Below, in pieces: positions 49,135-60,227 of a stretch of 64,000 bases of DNA. The DNA comes from Actinomycetes bacterium (GTDB lineage Bacteria; Actinomycetota; Acidimicrobiia; Acidimicrobiales; RAAP-2). Position numbers and translations under genes: made by a program. Position 1 is the first letter of the stretch, and each line of letters begins with the position of its first letter. The notes below the pieces were generated by a model, which was given only the letters and a program-made list of their open reading frames with translations, was not told the origin of the DNA and did not search any database. The stretch is taken from contig JAJXZW010000006.1 of NCBI GenBank assembly GCA_021779855.1, positions 1 through 64,000 of the forward strand. The letters run 5' to 3'.

Positions 49135-50408
49135 TCGTTCACCACGAACTGCTCGCGCTCCGGCCCCACCCCGACCAGGCGGATCGGCACCCCGACCTCG
49201 GCCTCGAGGAAGGCCACGTACTCGAGGGCCGCCGGGGGCATCGACTCGCGGCTCGTCACCCCCGAGAGCTCGCTGCGCCACCCCTCGAGCGTCTCGTAGA
49301 CCGGCACGGCGTCGTGCAGGGCCGACTGGTGGAAGGGCATGTGGTCGTAGCGCACACCGTCGACCTCGTAGGCGACGCAGACCTTGATCTCGTCGAACTT
49401 GTCGAGCACGTCGAGCTTGGTGAGGGCGATCTCGGTGAGCGAGTTGAGGCGCACGGCCTGACGGGCCATCACCGCGTCGAACCAGCCGACCCGGCGCCGG
49501 CGCCCGGTGTTGGTGCCGAACTCGTGGCCCGTCTCGACGAGGTAGTCACCCGTCTCCCCGCCGATCTCGGTCGGGAACGGCCCGGCGCCCACGCGGGTCA
49601 CGTAGGCCTTGGCGATCCCCACGATCGAGGTGAGGTCGCGCGGGCCGAGGCCCGAGCCGACGCAGGCCCCCCCGGCCACCGGGTTCGACGAGGTGACGAA
49701 GGGGTACGTCCCGTGGTCGAGGTCGAGGAAGGTAGCCTGAGCGCCCTCGAGGAGGATGCGCCGGCCCGCCGCGAGGGCGTCGTGGACGAGGCCGACCGAG
49801 TCGCCGATCATGGGGGCCAGGCGGGGCGCGAACTCCTCGAGGTAGCGCGCGGCGATCTCCTCGGCCTTGAGGGCCGGGCGGTTGTAGACCTTGGTGAGGA
49901 TGGGGTTCTTCTCGCCGAGGGCCACCTCGAGCTTCTGGCGGAAGATCTTCGGATCGAGCAGGTCCTGGACGCGCAGGCCCACCCGGGCGGCCTTGTCGGC
50001 GTAGGCCGGCCCGATGCCGCGCTTGGTGGTGCCGAGGGCGTTCTTGCCCAGGTAGCGCTCGGTCAGCCGGTCGAGCTCTTGGTGGTAGGGCATGATCAGA
50101 TGGGCGTTGCCGCTGAGCACCAGGCGCGAGACGTCGACGCCCTTGCTCGCCAGGCGGTCGAGCTCCTCTAGGAGAACGGCCGGGTCGACGACGACCCCGT
50201 TGCCGATCACCGTCGTGATGTGGGGGTAGAGGATCCCCGAGGGCACGAGCTGCAGGGCGTACTCCTCGCCCCCGACGACGATGCGGTGCCCGGCGTTGTG
50301 GCCGCCCTGGTAGCGCACCACGAGGTCCATCTCCCGGGCCAGGAGGTCGGTCAGCTTGCCCTTGCCCTCGTCACCCCACTGGATGCCGACTACCACGGTT
50401 GCGGGCAC
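49131..50408 (-). CDS. purA: Adenylosuccinate synthetase
   Basis: A 425-residue GTP-dependent enzyme turning IMP and aspartate into adenylosuccinate. The P-loop-like [52 protein letters not shown], and [20 protein letters not shown] are present. The GTG at 50406-50408 is used, with GGGAGAGG upstream and a TAGGCT box at 50444-50449 (minus strand). The frame is open upstream through the duplicated clpB tail, so a fused longer product is formally possible. First gene of the purA-D-B-C-S-Q-L unit. Confidence 0.93.
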   Translation of the reverse strand: MPATVVVGIQWGDEGKGKLTDLLAREMDLVVRYQGGHNAGHRIVVGGEEYALQLVPSGILYPHITTVIGNGVVVDPAVLLEELDRLASKGVDVSRLVLSGNAHLIMPYHQELDRLTERYLGKNALGTTKRGIGPAYADKAARVGLRVQDLLDPKIFRQKLEVALGEKNPILTKVYNRPALKAEEIAARYLEEFAPRLAPMIGDSVGLVHDALAAGRRILLEGAQATFLDLDHGTYPFVTSSNPVAGGACVGSGLGPRDLTSIVGIAKAYVTRVGAGPFPTEIGGETGDYLVETGHEFGTNTGRRRRVGWFDAVMARQAVRLNSLTEIALTKLDVLDKFDEIKVCVAYEVDGVRYDHMPFHQSALHDAVPVYETLEGWRSELSGVTSRESMPPAALEYVAFLEAEVGVPIRLVGVGPEREQFVVNE

Positions 50409-50472
50409 AGCCTCTCCCTCGGTCGCTGTCCCTCTACGGGCCAAGCCTACCGGGCCCGCCCGGGTCTGGGAG

Positions 50473-50736
50473 AAGGTGAGGACCCCCTCGAGCGCGTCGA
50501 CGCGAATCGTGTCGCCCTCGGTGTAGACGCCCTCGAGCACCGCCAGCGCGAGCGGGTCCTCGAGCCGGCGCTGGATGACCCGCTTCAAGGGACGCGCTCC
50601 GAAGTCGGGGTCGTAGCCCTCCTCGGCGAGCACCGCGCGCGCGGCGTCGGTGACGACCAGGGCCAGGCGGCGCTCGGCGAGGCGGGCGCGCAGCCGCTCG
50701 AGCTGGATGCCGACGATCACCGGAAGGTCCACGCGT
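50473..50736 (-). repeat. Duplicate of the clpB 3' end (copy A), pseudogene fragment
   Basis: About 260 bases nearly identical to 52589-52852: three mismatches over the first about 250 bases, then divergence at the outer end. It encodes the last about 85 residues of ClpB ([20 protein letters not shown] onward, ending LEGVLTFS) but lacks the stop codon and runs in frame toward purA. The two copies are 2116 bases apart and bracket a low-GC insert. It is not a functional ClpB. Confidence 0.85.
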
Positions 50737-50832
50737 GAGCACGTGCCTGGGTCATACCTCGACGCACCCCAACGTGGGACCGCCGGGGCCGGGCACGGGT
50801 TGCTGCGACCCGCCCCTCGGGCTAATGACCGT

Positions 50833-51612
50833 CTAGAAGGCTGAGCACACGTTCCCCAGGTTGGTCCACGGGGAGCCTGTGCCCTTCCAATCGTTCCCGT
50901 TCCACACATTGGAGGCGTTCACCTGCATTCCCACGATGTAGGTGTTCCCCTGAAGCTGATCTTGGTTCACGCCGTTCAGCCCCGCCGAGCCCACAGAGCA
51001 TGATTGCGCTCCCGCACCGTCAGAGCTCAACTCGACATGACCGTAAAAGGCAGGGGACGAGTTGTAGAACGACGTACACGCTCCGCCGGACCCGTTGATC
51101 GTGCAAGGGTACGTGCACTGAGTGCCGTACGAGGAACCGCCCCCCACCGACCCGCAGGTCGTACCTGTTCCTGGCGAAGCAGATGTGCTGACCTATCGGT
51201 TCGTCGCCAGCGCCGCACCCGACGAACCCGCGGAGTCAATTGGGCAATTCAAGGTCATGGCGAACCCGTCCGCGGCGGACGTCCCGACACCAGCTGCTTT
51301 CGCTAGGGAACTCGGGACGCTGAGCGGCTGAAAGGACACAACGGGGCACACCGATCCGTTCCAGGTGGCAGTCTTCACTCCCCCTTGGAGCGCACCATTC
51401 CAGACGGTCGCGTAGTCGCTCCACTGCGTGGCCGCCGCCGACGCGCCGGGAGCCGGCGGTGTCGCCTGATTGAGAACGATTTCCAGGGGTGGGCTCACCG
51501 AGGTCTGCGCCCCGGCCGGCGCCATGTTTGTGCCCACGATGACCAGCGCACCGGCCAGCGTGATGGCCCCACCGATCAACTTCGACCACATTCCCCAGTC
51601 CTTTATCCTCAT
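50833..51612 (-). pseudogene. Secreted Cys/Ser-rich protein gene interrupted by an in-frame TAG
   Basis: The ATG at 51610-51612 (GGAAGG eight bases upstream) opens a signal peptide (LIGGAITLAGALVIVGTNMA, cleaved near PAGAQ). Mature-type sequence follows to ALATNR and a TAG at 51193-51195. The same frame then stays open for another 120 codons (CGSVGGGSSYGTQCTYPCTI, then [20 protein letters not shown]) and stops at 50833. The two parts share the same Gly/Ser/Asn-rich, cysteine-containing style, so I read them as one about 260-residue exported protein with a nonsense mutation. Two separate genes are also possible. Low GC; lies in the insert between the clpB repeats. Confidence 0.55.
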
Positions 51613-51673
51613 GGTCCACACCTTCCGTTGCGCCGAGCGAGCCCCCGCGGAGTCCCCCCGTAATAGTCGGAAC

Positions 51674-51685
51674 TCGATATATCGA
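51674..51685. promoter_or_regulatory. TCGATATATCGA palindrome between divergent genes
   Basis: A perfect 12-base palindrome in the divergent promoter region between the secreted-protein gene and the PadR gene. PadR proteins usually bind AT-rich palindromes at their own promoter. Confidence 0.45.
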
Positions 51686-51737
51686 AACCGTAGTACTTCG
51701 GGTGTACGATGTCAAGGGCGCGGGTGCCGCGCCAGGG

Positions 51738-52061
51738 ATGGCGACCCACGAGGACCCCGGTGTGAAGCAAGTCTTTCTCGACCGCAAACTGCTCGTCCTG
51801 GTCAGCCTGCTAACGGGCCCCAAGCACGGGTACGCCCTGATGAAGGACATCGAGGCGTCTTTTGCCGTCCGTCTCGGGCCCGGAACCCTCTACGCGTGTG
51901 TCGGCTCTCTCGAGAAGGAGGGGCTCGTGGAGGCTATGCCGTCGGTCGACCGACGTCATCCCTATCGGATTACACCGAGAGGAGATCTCGAAGTACGCCG
52001 AGCGATCGCCGAGGTGGCTCGCGTCACCTCTGTCGCCCTCACACGAGTCTCAGCCACCTGA
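51738..52061 (+). CDS. PadR-family transcriptional regulator
   Basis: A 107-residue winged-helix regulator: QVFLDRKLLVLVSLLTGPKH, GYALMKDIEASFAVRLGPGT, LYACVGSLEKEGLVEAMPS and RHPYRITPRGDLEV are the PadR signature. The long C-terminal dimer helix is short (s-PadR type). The ATG at 51738 is used; a GTG at 51762 with GAGG upstream or one at 51702 are alternatives. It is divergent from the secreted protein and followed 11 bases on by a membrane-anchored protein, which it may regulate. In the insert between the clpB repeats. Confidence 0.75.
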   Translation: MATHEDPGVKQVFLDRKLLVLVSLLTGPKHGYALMKDIEASFAVRLGPGTLYACVGSLEKEGLVEAMPSVDRRHPYRITPRGDLEVRRAIAEVARVTSVALTRVSAT

Positions 52062-52072
52062 TCGGACTGCTC

Positions 52073-52567
52073 GTGGCGGACGTGACCCCTCGACTGCGCA
52101 TCCGGATCGTCCGCGCACTCGTGTCCGCGTTTCCCGGGGACGTCGCTCGCAGTTATCGAAGGAACGTCCTGCAGCTAGCAATGGACCTCGAGGATCGCCA
52201 CGAGCTCCGTTGGAGTGACGTGGCCGGATGTGTCGTCGGTGGCCTGAGCCTTTACCCCCGCGTCATCTTCCGAGCGGTGCTAGCCGGTTCGATGGCTGTG
52301 GTGGCGTCGGTGGCCTTCGTCACGTTGTCGCCAACGCCCTCGACGTCGACTCGCACCACGTACGCCGCGGGGCCAGCGATCGTCGCGTACTCGTTCCGCA
52401 CAGTCCAGTCGGGGGTGCAGAGGTCAACGGGCGTGTGCTACGCGGTACGCGGCCCGACGACGATTGAGCTGTTCGCCGTCGCACACCCATCGGATCACCC
52501 TCGAGTGTTTTCTATGCGCGGGACGTGTGCGCCGCGCCGCGCCGAGGGAGCGCGGACAAAGAACTGA
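52073..52567 (+). CDS. Single-helix membrane protein downstream of PadR
   Basis: A 164-residue protein. A cytosolic N-terminal part (RLRIRIVRALVSAFPGDVAR, then RNVLQLAMDLEDRHELRWSD) is followed by one membrane helix (VLAGSMAVVASVAFVTL) and an about 65-residue outside domain with two Cys. PadR genes are often followed by small membrane proteins of this kind that act with them, but no family is recognised. GTG start at 52073. It ends 14 bases before the clpB stop on the opposite strand. Confidence 0.55.
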   Translation: MADVTPRLRIRIVRALVSAFPGDVARSYRRNVLQLAMDLEDRHELRWSDVAGCVVGGLSLYPRVIFRAVLAGSMAVVASVAFVTLSPTPSTSTRTTYAAGPAIVAYSFRTVQSGVQRSTGVCYAVRGPTTIELFAVAHPSDHPRVFSMRGTCAPRRAEGARTKN

Positions 52568-52581
52568 CGGGTCTCACCGAC

Positions 52582-55071
52582 TCATGAAAAGGTGAGGACC
52601 CCCTCGAGCGCGTCGACGCGAATCGTGTCGCCCTCGGTGTAGACGCCCTCGAGCACCGCGAGCGCGAGCGGGTCCTCGAGCCGGCGCTGGATGACCCGCT
52701 TCAAGGGACGCGCGCCGAAGTCGGGGTCGTAGCCCTCCTCGGCGAGCACCGCGCGCGCGGCGTCGGTGACGACCAGGGCGAGGCGGCGCTCGGCGAGGCG
52801 GGCGCGCAGCCGCTCGAGCTGGATGCCGACGATCACCGCCAGGTCCTCGCGCCCGAGCGCGCGGAACCGGACGATCTCGTCGATGCGGTTCACGAACTCG
52901 GGCCTAAAGACGCTCAGGGGGTCGCCCGAGAGGTTGCTCGTCATGATGAGGACGGCGTTGGTGAAGTCCACCGTGCGGCCCTGTCCGTCGGTCAGCCGGC
53001 CGTCGTCGAGGACCTGCAGGAGGAGGTTGAACACGTCGGGGTGGGCCTTCTCCACCTCGTCGAGCAGCACCACGGCGTAGGGGCGCCGCCGCAGCGCCTC
53101 GGTGAGCTGGCCCCCCTCCTCGTAGCCGACGTAGCCCGGGGGCGCCCCGACGAGCCGGCTGACGGCGAACTTCTCCATGTACTCGCTCATGTCGATGCGC
53201 ACCATGGCGTGCTCGTCGTCGAAGAGGAACTCGGCGAGAGCCCGCGCCAGCTCGGTCTTGCCCACGCCGGTCGGGCCGAGGAAGAGGAACGAGCCGATCG
53301 GCCGGTTCGGGTCCGCCAGGCCGGCGCGACTGCGCCGGATGGCGTTGGCGACGGCTGCGACGGCCTCGTCCTGGCCGACGACCCGGCTGTGGAGGAGCTC
53401 CTCCATGCGCACGAGCTTGTCGACCTCGCCCTCGAGGAGCTTGGCGACGGGCACCCCCGTCCAGCGGCTCACGACCTCGGCGACGTCCTCGGCGTCGACC
53501 TCCTCCTTCAGGAGGGCGCCGGTGCGCTGGAGGTCGGCCAGCTCGGCGGTGGCGCGCTCGATGGTGCGCTCGACCTCGGGGACCACGCCGTAGCGCAGCT
53601 TGGCCGCACCCTCGAGGTCGCCCTGGCGCTCGAGGCGCTCGGCCTCGGCCCGACGGTCCTCCAGGTCCTGCTTGGCGGCGCGGATGCGCTCGATGGCCCC
53701 CTTCTCCGCCTGCCAGCGCGCGGCGATCTCGTCGCCGCGCTCCTTCAGCTCGGCGTACTCGGCCTCGAGCCGGCCGAGCCGCTCGCGGCTGGCCTCGTCG
53801 GTCTCCTTCTCGAGGGCGAGGCGCTCGATGTCGAGCTGGCGCTGGCGCCGCACGACGACGTCGAGCTCGGTCGGCATCGAGTCGATCTCGATGCGCAGGC
53901 GCGAGGCGGCCTCGTCCATGAGGTCGATCGCCTTGTCCGGCAGGAACCGGTTGGTCACGTAGCGGTGCGAGAGCGTGGCCGCGGCGACGAGGGCGGCGTC
54001 CTGGATGCGCACGCCGTGGTGGACCTCGTAGCGCTCCTTCAGCCCACGCAGGATCGCGATGGTGTCGGCGACCGTGGGCTCGCCCACCACGACCGGCTGG
54101 AAGCGCCGCTCGAGGGCCGCGTCCTTCTCCACGTGCTGGCGGTACTCGTCGAGGGTCGTCGCCCCGATCAGGCGTAGCTCGCCCCGGGCGAGCAGGGGCT
54201 TGATCATGTTCGAGGCGTCCATCGCCCCCTCGCTCGCCCCGGCGCCCACGATGGTGTGCAGCTCGTCGACGAAGGTGATTACCCGGCCCTCGGCCTCGCG
54301 GATCTCGGCCAGCACCGCCTTCAGGCGCTCCTCGAACTCCCCGCGGTACTTCGCCCCGGCGATCATCGAGCCGAGGTCGAGGGCGACCAGGCGCCGGTCG
54401 CGCAGGCTCTCGGGCACGTCGCCCTCGACGATGCGCAGGGCCAGCCCCTCGACGATCGCGGTCTTGCCGACGCCGGGCTCGCCGATGAGGACGGGGTTGT
54501 TCTTCGTCCGCCGACTCAGCACCTGGATGACCCGGCGGATCTCCTCGTCGCGTCCGATGACCGGGTCGAGCTTGCCGGCCCGGGCGAGGGCCGTGAGGTC
54601 GCGGCCGTACTTCTCGAGGCTCTGGAAGGTCGTCTCGGGGTTCTCGCTGGTGATCCGGGCCGAGCCGCGGATCTGGCGCAGGGCTCCGAGCAGCGCCTCG
54701 CGGCTCGTGCCCAGCTCGTCGGCCGCGGCCACGATCACGTGGTCGACCGAGAGGTACTCGTCGGACATCTCGGCGCGCAGGGCGTCGGCCGACTCGAGCA
54801 GTCGGCGGCTCTCGGCCGAGAGCCCCGGCTGGGTGCCGCCGACGGCACGCGGCTCGCGCGCCACGCGATCGTTGAGCTGCGCCGTGACGGCGACCGGGTC
54901 GAGCTCGGCCGCGACGAGCAGGGGCCGTGCCACACCGTCGGCCTGGTTGAGGAGCGCGAGCAGCAGGTGGGCGGGGGTCACCGAGGGGTGGCCGGCGGCG
55001 GCGGCCTGAGTGGAGGCAGCCTGGAAGGCCTCACGGGTCTTCACGGTCCAGCGCTGGGGGTCGAGGGTCAC
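52582..55071 (-). CDS. clpB: ClpB disaggregase (Hsp100)
   Basis: An 829-residue AAA+ chaperone that rescues aggregated proteins with DnaK. It has the Clp N-domain (residues about 1-145), NBD1 Walker [14 protein letters not shown], the coiled-coil M-domain (about 400-520), NBD2 Walker [15 protein letters not shown], pore loop GYVGYEEGG and sensor 2 [10 protein letters not shown]. Usual length is about 860; a segment of about 25 residues normally between MTSNLG and FRPEFLNRID is missing ([20 protein letters not shown]). The GTG overlaps the hspR stop by GTGA. Its last 258 bases are copy B of a direct repeat whose other copy lies before purA. HspR-controlled as part of the dnaK operon. Confidence 0.92.
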   Translation of the reverse strand: MTLDPQRWTVKTREAFQAASTQAAAAGHPSVTPAHLLLALLNQADGVARPLLVAAELDPVAVTAQLNDRVAREPRAVGGTQPGLSAESRRLLESADALRAEMSDEYLSVDHVIVAAADELGTSREALLGALRQIRGSARITSENPETTFQSLEKYGRDLTALARAGKLDPVIGRDEEIRRVIQVLSRRTKNNPVLIGEPGVGKTAIVEGLALRIVEGDVPESLRDRRLVALDLGSMIAGAKYRGEFEERLKAVLAEIREAEGRVITFVDELHTIVGAGASEGAMDASNMIKPLLARGELRLIGATTLDEYRQHVEKDAALERRFQPVVVGEPTVADTIAILRGLKERYEVHHGVRIQDAALVAAATLSHRYVTNRFLPDKAIDLMDEAASRLRIEIDSMPTELDVVVRRQRQLDIERLALEKETDEASRERLGRLEAEYAELKERGDEIAARWQAEKGAIERIRAAKQDLEDRRAEAERLERQGDLEGAAKLRYGVVPEVERTIERATAELADLQRTGALLKEEVDAEDVAEVVSRWTGVPVAKLLEGEVDKLVRMEELLHSRVVGQDEAVAAVANAIRRSRAGLADPNRPIGSFLFLGPTGVGKTELARALAEFLFDDEHAMVRIDMSEYMEKFAVSRLVGAPPGYVGYEEGGQLTEALRRRPYAVVLLDEVEKAHPDVFNLLLQVLDDGRLTDGQGRTVDFTNAVLIMTSNLSGDPLSVFRPEFVNRIDEIVRFRALGREDLAVIVGIQLERLRARLAERRLALVVTDAARAVLAEEGYDPDFGARPLKRVIQRRLEDPLALAVLEGVYTEGDTIRVDALEGVLTFS
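52589..52852 (-). repeat. clpB 3' end, copy B of direct repeat
   Basis: The functional copy of the about 260-base repeat described at 50473-50736. The stop TGA lies just outside it (52582-52584), so the repeat border is within three codons of the gene's end. Confidence 0.8.
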
Positions 55072-55460
55072 GGTCGTTCCTTGGTGGTGCGGTTCTTGCG
55101 GCGGTCGACGAAGACCGCGAGGGCGTTGGTGACCGGCACGAGGTCGCGCCGGTACTGGCGATGGGTCGCCTCGACGAGGCGATCGGCCTCGGTCGCCAAG
55201 CGATCGAGTTCGCGCCGGGTCGACTCGAGTTCGGCCTCGAGGGCCATGACGCGCTTCACGCCCTCTAGGTTCACGCCCTCGGCGGTGAGCTCCTGGATGC
55301 GGCGCAGGGCGACCAGGTCTTCGTCGGAGAAGCGACGCGAGCCGCCCGAGGTGCGCCGGGGGCGCAGCAGGCCGCTCCGCTCGTAGTTGCGCAGCGTCTG
55401 GGGGTGCACGCCGGCGAGCTCGGCGAAGACCGAGATCACGTAGACCGGACGCTCGCTCAC
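55068..55460 (-). CDS. hspR: HspR, MerR-like heat-shock repressor
   Basis: A 130-residue repressor. The MerR-type HTH is [20 protein letters not shown], then [19 protein letters not shown], and a coiled coil ([20 protein letters not shown]) forms the dimer. It binds HAIR sites at the dnaK promoter together with DnaK. Overlaps dnaJ and clpB by GTGA on both sides. Confidence 0.9.
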   Translation of the reverse strand: MSERPVYVISVFAELAGVHPQTLRNYERSGLLRPRRTSGGSRRFSDEDLVALRRIQELTAEGVNLEGVKRVMALEAELESTRRELDRLATEADRLVEATHRQYRRDLVPVTNALAVFVDRRKNRTTKERP

Positions 55461-56533
55461 GCGCTCGTCCCCTCGACCTCGCCGAGCGCCTCGGCCAGCT
55501 GCTCGGCCAGCTGGCGCTGGCGCCGGGTCAGCTTCGTCGGCACGCTGACCGCGATCGTCACGAGCAGGTCGCCCGCGCCGTGGTGACCGGAGGCGGGCAC
55601 GCCCCGGCCCTTCACGCGCATCGTCGTGCCCGGCTGGGTGCCCGCGGGCACCTTCACCGAGACGGGCTCGTCGAGCGTCAGGACCTCGACCGTCGTGCCG
55701 AGCAGCGCCTGGGTGAAGGGGATGCGCACCGTCGTCGTCACGTGGCGGCCCCGGCGCTCGAAGCGGGCGTCGGGGGTGACGTGGACGTCGACGAACAGGT
55801 CGCCGGCCGCCCCGCCGTTCGCCCCGGGCGCGCCCTTGGCCTTCAGGCGGATCCGCTGGCCGTCGGTCACCCCGGGGGGGATGCGCACGGTGACCCGCCG
55901 AGCGCTCGGCTCGCGGCCCGACCCGTGGCACGTCGGGCACGGGGCGGCGAAGCGCCCGCCGCGCCCCTGGCAGACCGGACAGACGCTCGACATCGCGAAG
56001 GGGCCCTGGTCGTCGTTGATGACCCCGCGCCCCTGGCAGTGCTCGCAGGGCACGAACGCCGCGCCGGGCGCACCGCCGGTCCCCCGGCAGGTGGCGCAGG
56101 CCGCGTCGCTCGGCACGCTCACGTTGGTCGTGACCCCCTTCACCGCGTCGCGGAACGACAGGTGCAACGCGGTCTCTAAGTCCGCGCCGCGCTGAGTACG
56201 GGTGCGCCGGCCGCCGAAGAGGCCGCCGAAGAGGTCGCCCAGGTCGGAGAAGTCGCCGGTCGTGAAGTTGAAGCCGCCCGGCCCGCCACCGATGCCGCCC
56301 GCCATCGGCCCGAGGCGACGGACCTCGTCGTACTCCTTGCGCTTGGTGGCGTCGCCGAGCACGTCGTAGGCGGCCGAGATCTCCTTGAAGCGCTCCTCGC
56401 TGCCGGGGTTCGTGTCGGGGTGGTACTCCTTGGCGAGCTTGCGGTAGGCGCGGGTGATCTCCTTGTCCGTCGCGCTCTTGGTGAGCCCGAGGACCTTGTA
56501 GTAGTCCTTGTCGAACCACTCCCGCTCGGCCAC
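55457..56533 (-). CDS. dnaJ: DnaJ co-chaperone
   Basis: A 358-residue type I DnaJ. The J-domain with HPD ([20 protein letters not shown]), a G/F region ([22 protein letters not shown]), four zinc motifs [32 protein letters not shown], then the substrate-binding C-domain. GTG start. It stimulates DnaK ATPase. Confidence 0.93.
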   Translation of the reverse strand: MAEREWFDKDYYKVLGLTKSATDKEITRAYRKLAKEYHPDTNPGSEERFKEISAAYDVLGDATKRKEYDEVRRLGPMAGGIGGGPGGFNFTTGDFSDLGDLFGGLFGGRRTRTQRGADLETALHLSFRDAVKGVTTNVSVPSDAACATCRGTGGAPGAAFVPCEHCQGRGVINDDQGPFAMSSVCPVCQGRGGRFAAPCPTCHGSGREPSARRVTVRIPPGVTDGQRIRLKAKGAPGANGGAAGDLFVDVHVTPDARFERRGRHVTTTVRIPFTQALLGTTVEVLTLDEPVSVKVPAGTQPGTTMRVKGRGVPASGHHGAGDLLVTIAVSVPTKLTRRQRQLAEQLAEALGEVEGTSA

Positions 56534-56537
56534 GGGC

Positions 56538-58986
<2,449 letters not shown>

Positions 58987-59063
58987 GTAGGAAACGCCCT
59001 ACGCACCAATGGTTCCGGGGCGGCGGGCCCGCCCCCGACGGACGCCCCGAGCGGGGCCGGAAT

Positions 59064-59069
59064 TACGAT
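59064..59069 (+). promoter_or_regulatory. -10 box of leaderless promoter for gpmA
   Basis: TACGAT, six bases, then the GTG at 59076. Confidence 0.6.
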
Positions 59070-59075
59070 TGCCTC

Positions 59076-59828
59076 GTGCCCGACCTCGTCCTCCTGCGCC
59101 ACGGACGCTCGGAGTGGAACGACGCCAACCTCTTCACGGGCTGGCACGACGTCGACCTCTCCCCCGAGGGCGAGGCCGAGGCGGCGGCGGCCGGACGTCT
59201 CCTGGGCGAGGCCGGGGTCGACCTGCGCATCGTGCACACCTCGGTCCTGACCCGGGCGATCCGCACCGCCGAGATCGCCCTGCACGAGGCGGGCCGGTCC
59301 TGGGTCGCGGTGCGGCGCAGCTGGCGGCTCAACGAGCGCCACTACGGCGCGCTCACCGGCGAGGACAAGAGGACGACCGCCGAGCGCTACGGCCTCGACC
59401 AGGTGAGGGTGTGGCGCCGCTCCTACGACGTGCCGCCCCCCTCGCTCGCCCCCGACGACCCCCGCTCGGTCGCCTCCGACCCCCGCTACCGTGACGTGCC
59501 CGCCGAGATGATCCCGCTCGGAGAGTGCCTGAAGGACGTCGTCGCTCGCGCCACTCCCTACCTGCGCGACGTGATCGCCGACGACCTGCGCGCCGAGGGC
59601 GTGAAGGGCGGCGCCGTGCTCGTCGTCGCGCACGGCAACTCGCTGCGCGCCCTGCGCATGGTGCTCGAGGGCGTCGCCGAGCTCGAGATCGCCGAGCTCG
59701 AGATCCCCACGGGCATCCCCTACCGGCTGCGTCTCGACGACGACCTCGAGGTGATCGAGGCGGGCTACCTCGGTGACCCCGAGGCGGCCGCCCGGGCCGC
59801 CGAGGCCGTCGCCCGCCAGGCCGGCTGA
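59076..59828 (+). CDS. gpmA: 2,3-bisphosphoglycerate-dependent phosphoglycerate mutase
   Basis: A 250-residue glycolytic enzyme interconverting 3- and 2-phosphoglycerate. The phospho-His motif is LVLLRHGRSEWNDANLFTGW, Arg/Glu ligands are in WRLNERHYGALTGEDK, and the second His is in VVAHGNSLRALRMVLEG. The GTG at 59076 is fixed by TACGAT six bases upstream. A hairpin (59840-59864) follows the stop. Confidence 0.92.
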   Translation: MPDLVLLRHGRSEWNDANLFTGWHDVDLSPEGEAEAAAAGRLLGEAGVDLRIVHTSVLTRAIRTAEIALHEAGRSWVAVRRSWRLNERHYGALTGEDKRTTAERYGLDQVRVWRRSYDVPPPSLAPDDPRSVASDPRYRDVPAEMIPLGECLKDVVARATPYLRDVIADDLRAEGVKGGAVLVVAHGNSLRALRMVLEGVAELEIAELEIPTGIPYRLRLDDDLEVIEAGYLGDPEAAARAAEAVARQAG

Positions 59829-59839
59829 TCCCGGCCGGA

Positions 59840-59864
59840 GCCGCCGCGGTGGGGGGACGGCGGC
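59840..59864. terminator. Hairpin between gpmA and PII gene
   Basis: GCCGCCG (59840-59846) pairs with CGGCGGC (59858-59864) across an 11-base loop, between the convergent gpmA and PII stops. Possible bidirectional terminator. Confidence 0.45.
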
Positions 59865-59877
59865 CCCGGCGCAGGCC

Positions 59878-60216
59878 CTAGAGGGCGTCGCCCCCGCGGT
59901 CGTTGGTACGGATGCGCGCCACGTGCTCGACGTCGGTGACCCAGACCATTCCGTCGCCGACGGTGTCGGTGCGCGCCGCCTGGATGATCGCCTCGAGGAG
60001 GGTCTCAACGTGGTCGTCGTCGCAGACGACCTCGCAGCGGACCTTGTCGACGAAGTCGAACTCGTACTCCCGGCCCCGGTAGATCTCGATGTGGCTGCCG
60101 GTCCTCCCGAAGCCGCGCGACTGGGTGACGGTCATGCCCGAGAGTCCGGCGGCCTTGACGGCCTCTTTGACCTCGTCGAGCTTGAAGGGCTTGATGACGG
60201 CGGTGACGAGCTTCAC
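59878..60216 (-). CDS. glnK: PII nitrogen regulatory protein (GlnB/GlnK)
   Basis: A 112-residue trimeric PII protein. Start MKLVTAVIKPFKLDEVKEAV-like (GTG initiator), T-loop GSHIEIYRGREYEFDFVDK with the modifiable Tyr (YRGREY), the Walker-like B loop TDTVGDGMVWV and the C-terminal VARIRTNDRGGDAL. It senses ATP/ADP and 2-oxoglutarate and plugs AmtB. Being 11 bases downstream of amtB, it is the GlnK type. Confidence 0.93.
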   Translation of the reverse strand: MKLVTAVIKPFKLDEVKEAVKAAGLSGMTVTQSRGFGRTGSHIEIYRGREYEFDFVDKVRCEVVCDDDHVETLLEAIIQAARTDTVGDGMVWVTDVEHVARIRTNDRGGDAL

Positions 60217-60227
60217 GGTCTCTCCAA

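Noticed and set aside
5131..51195. Genome-wide recoding of TAG as an amino acid
   Set aside because: TAG ends many intact genes in the window (for example the six CTAG pairs and the prenyltransferase), so it is a normal stop.
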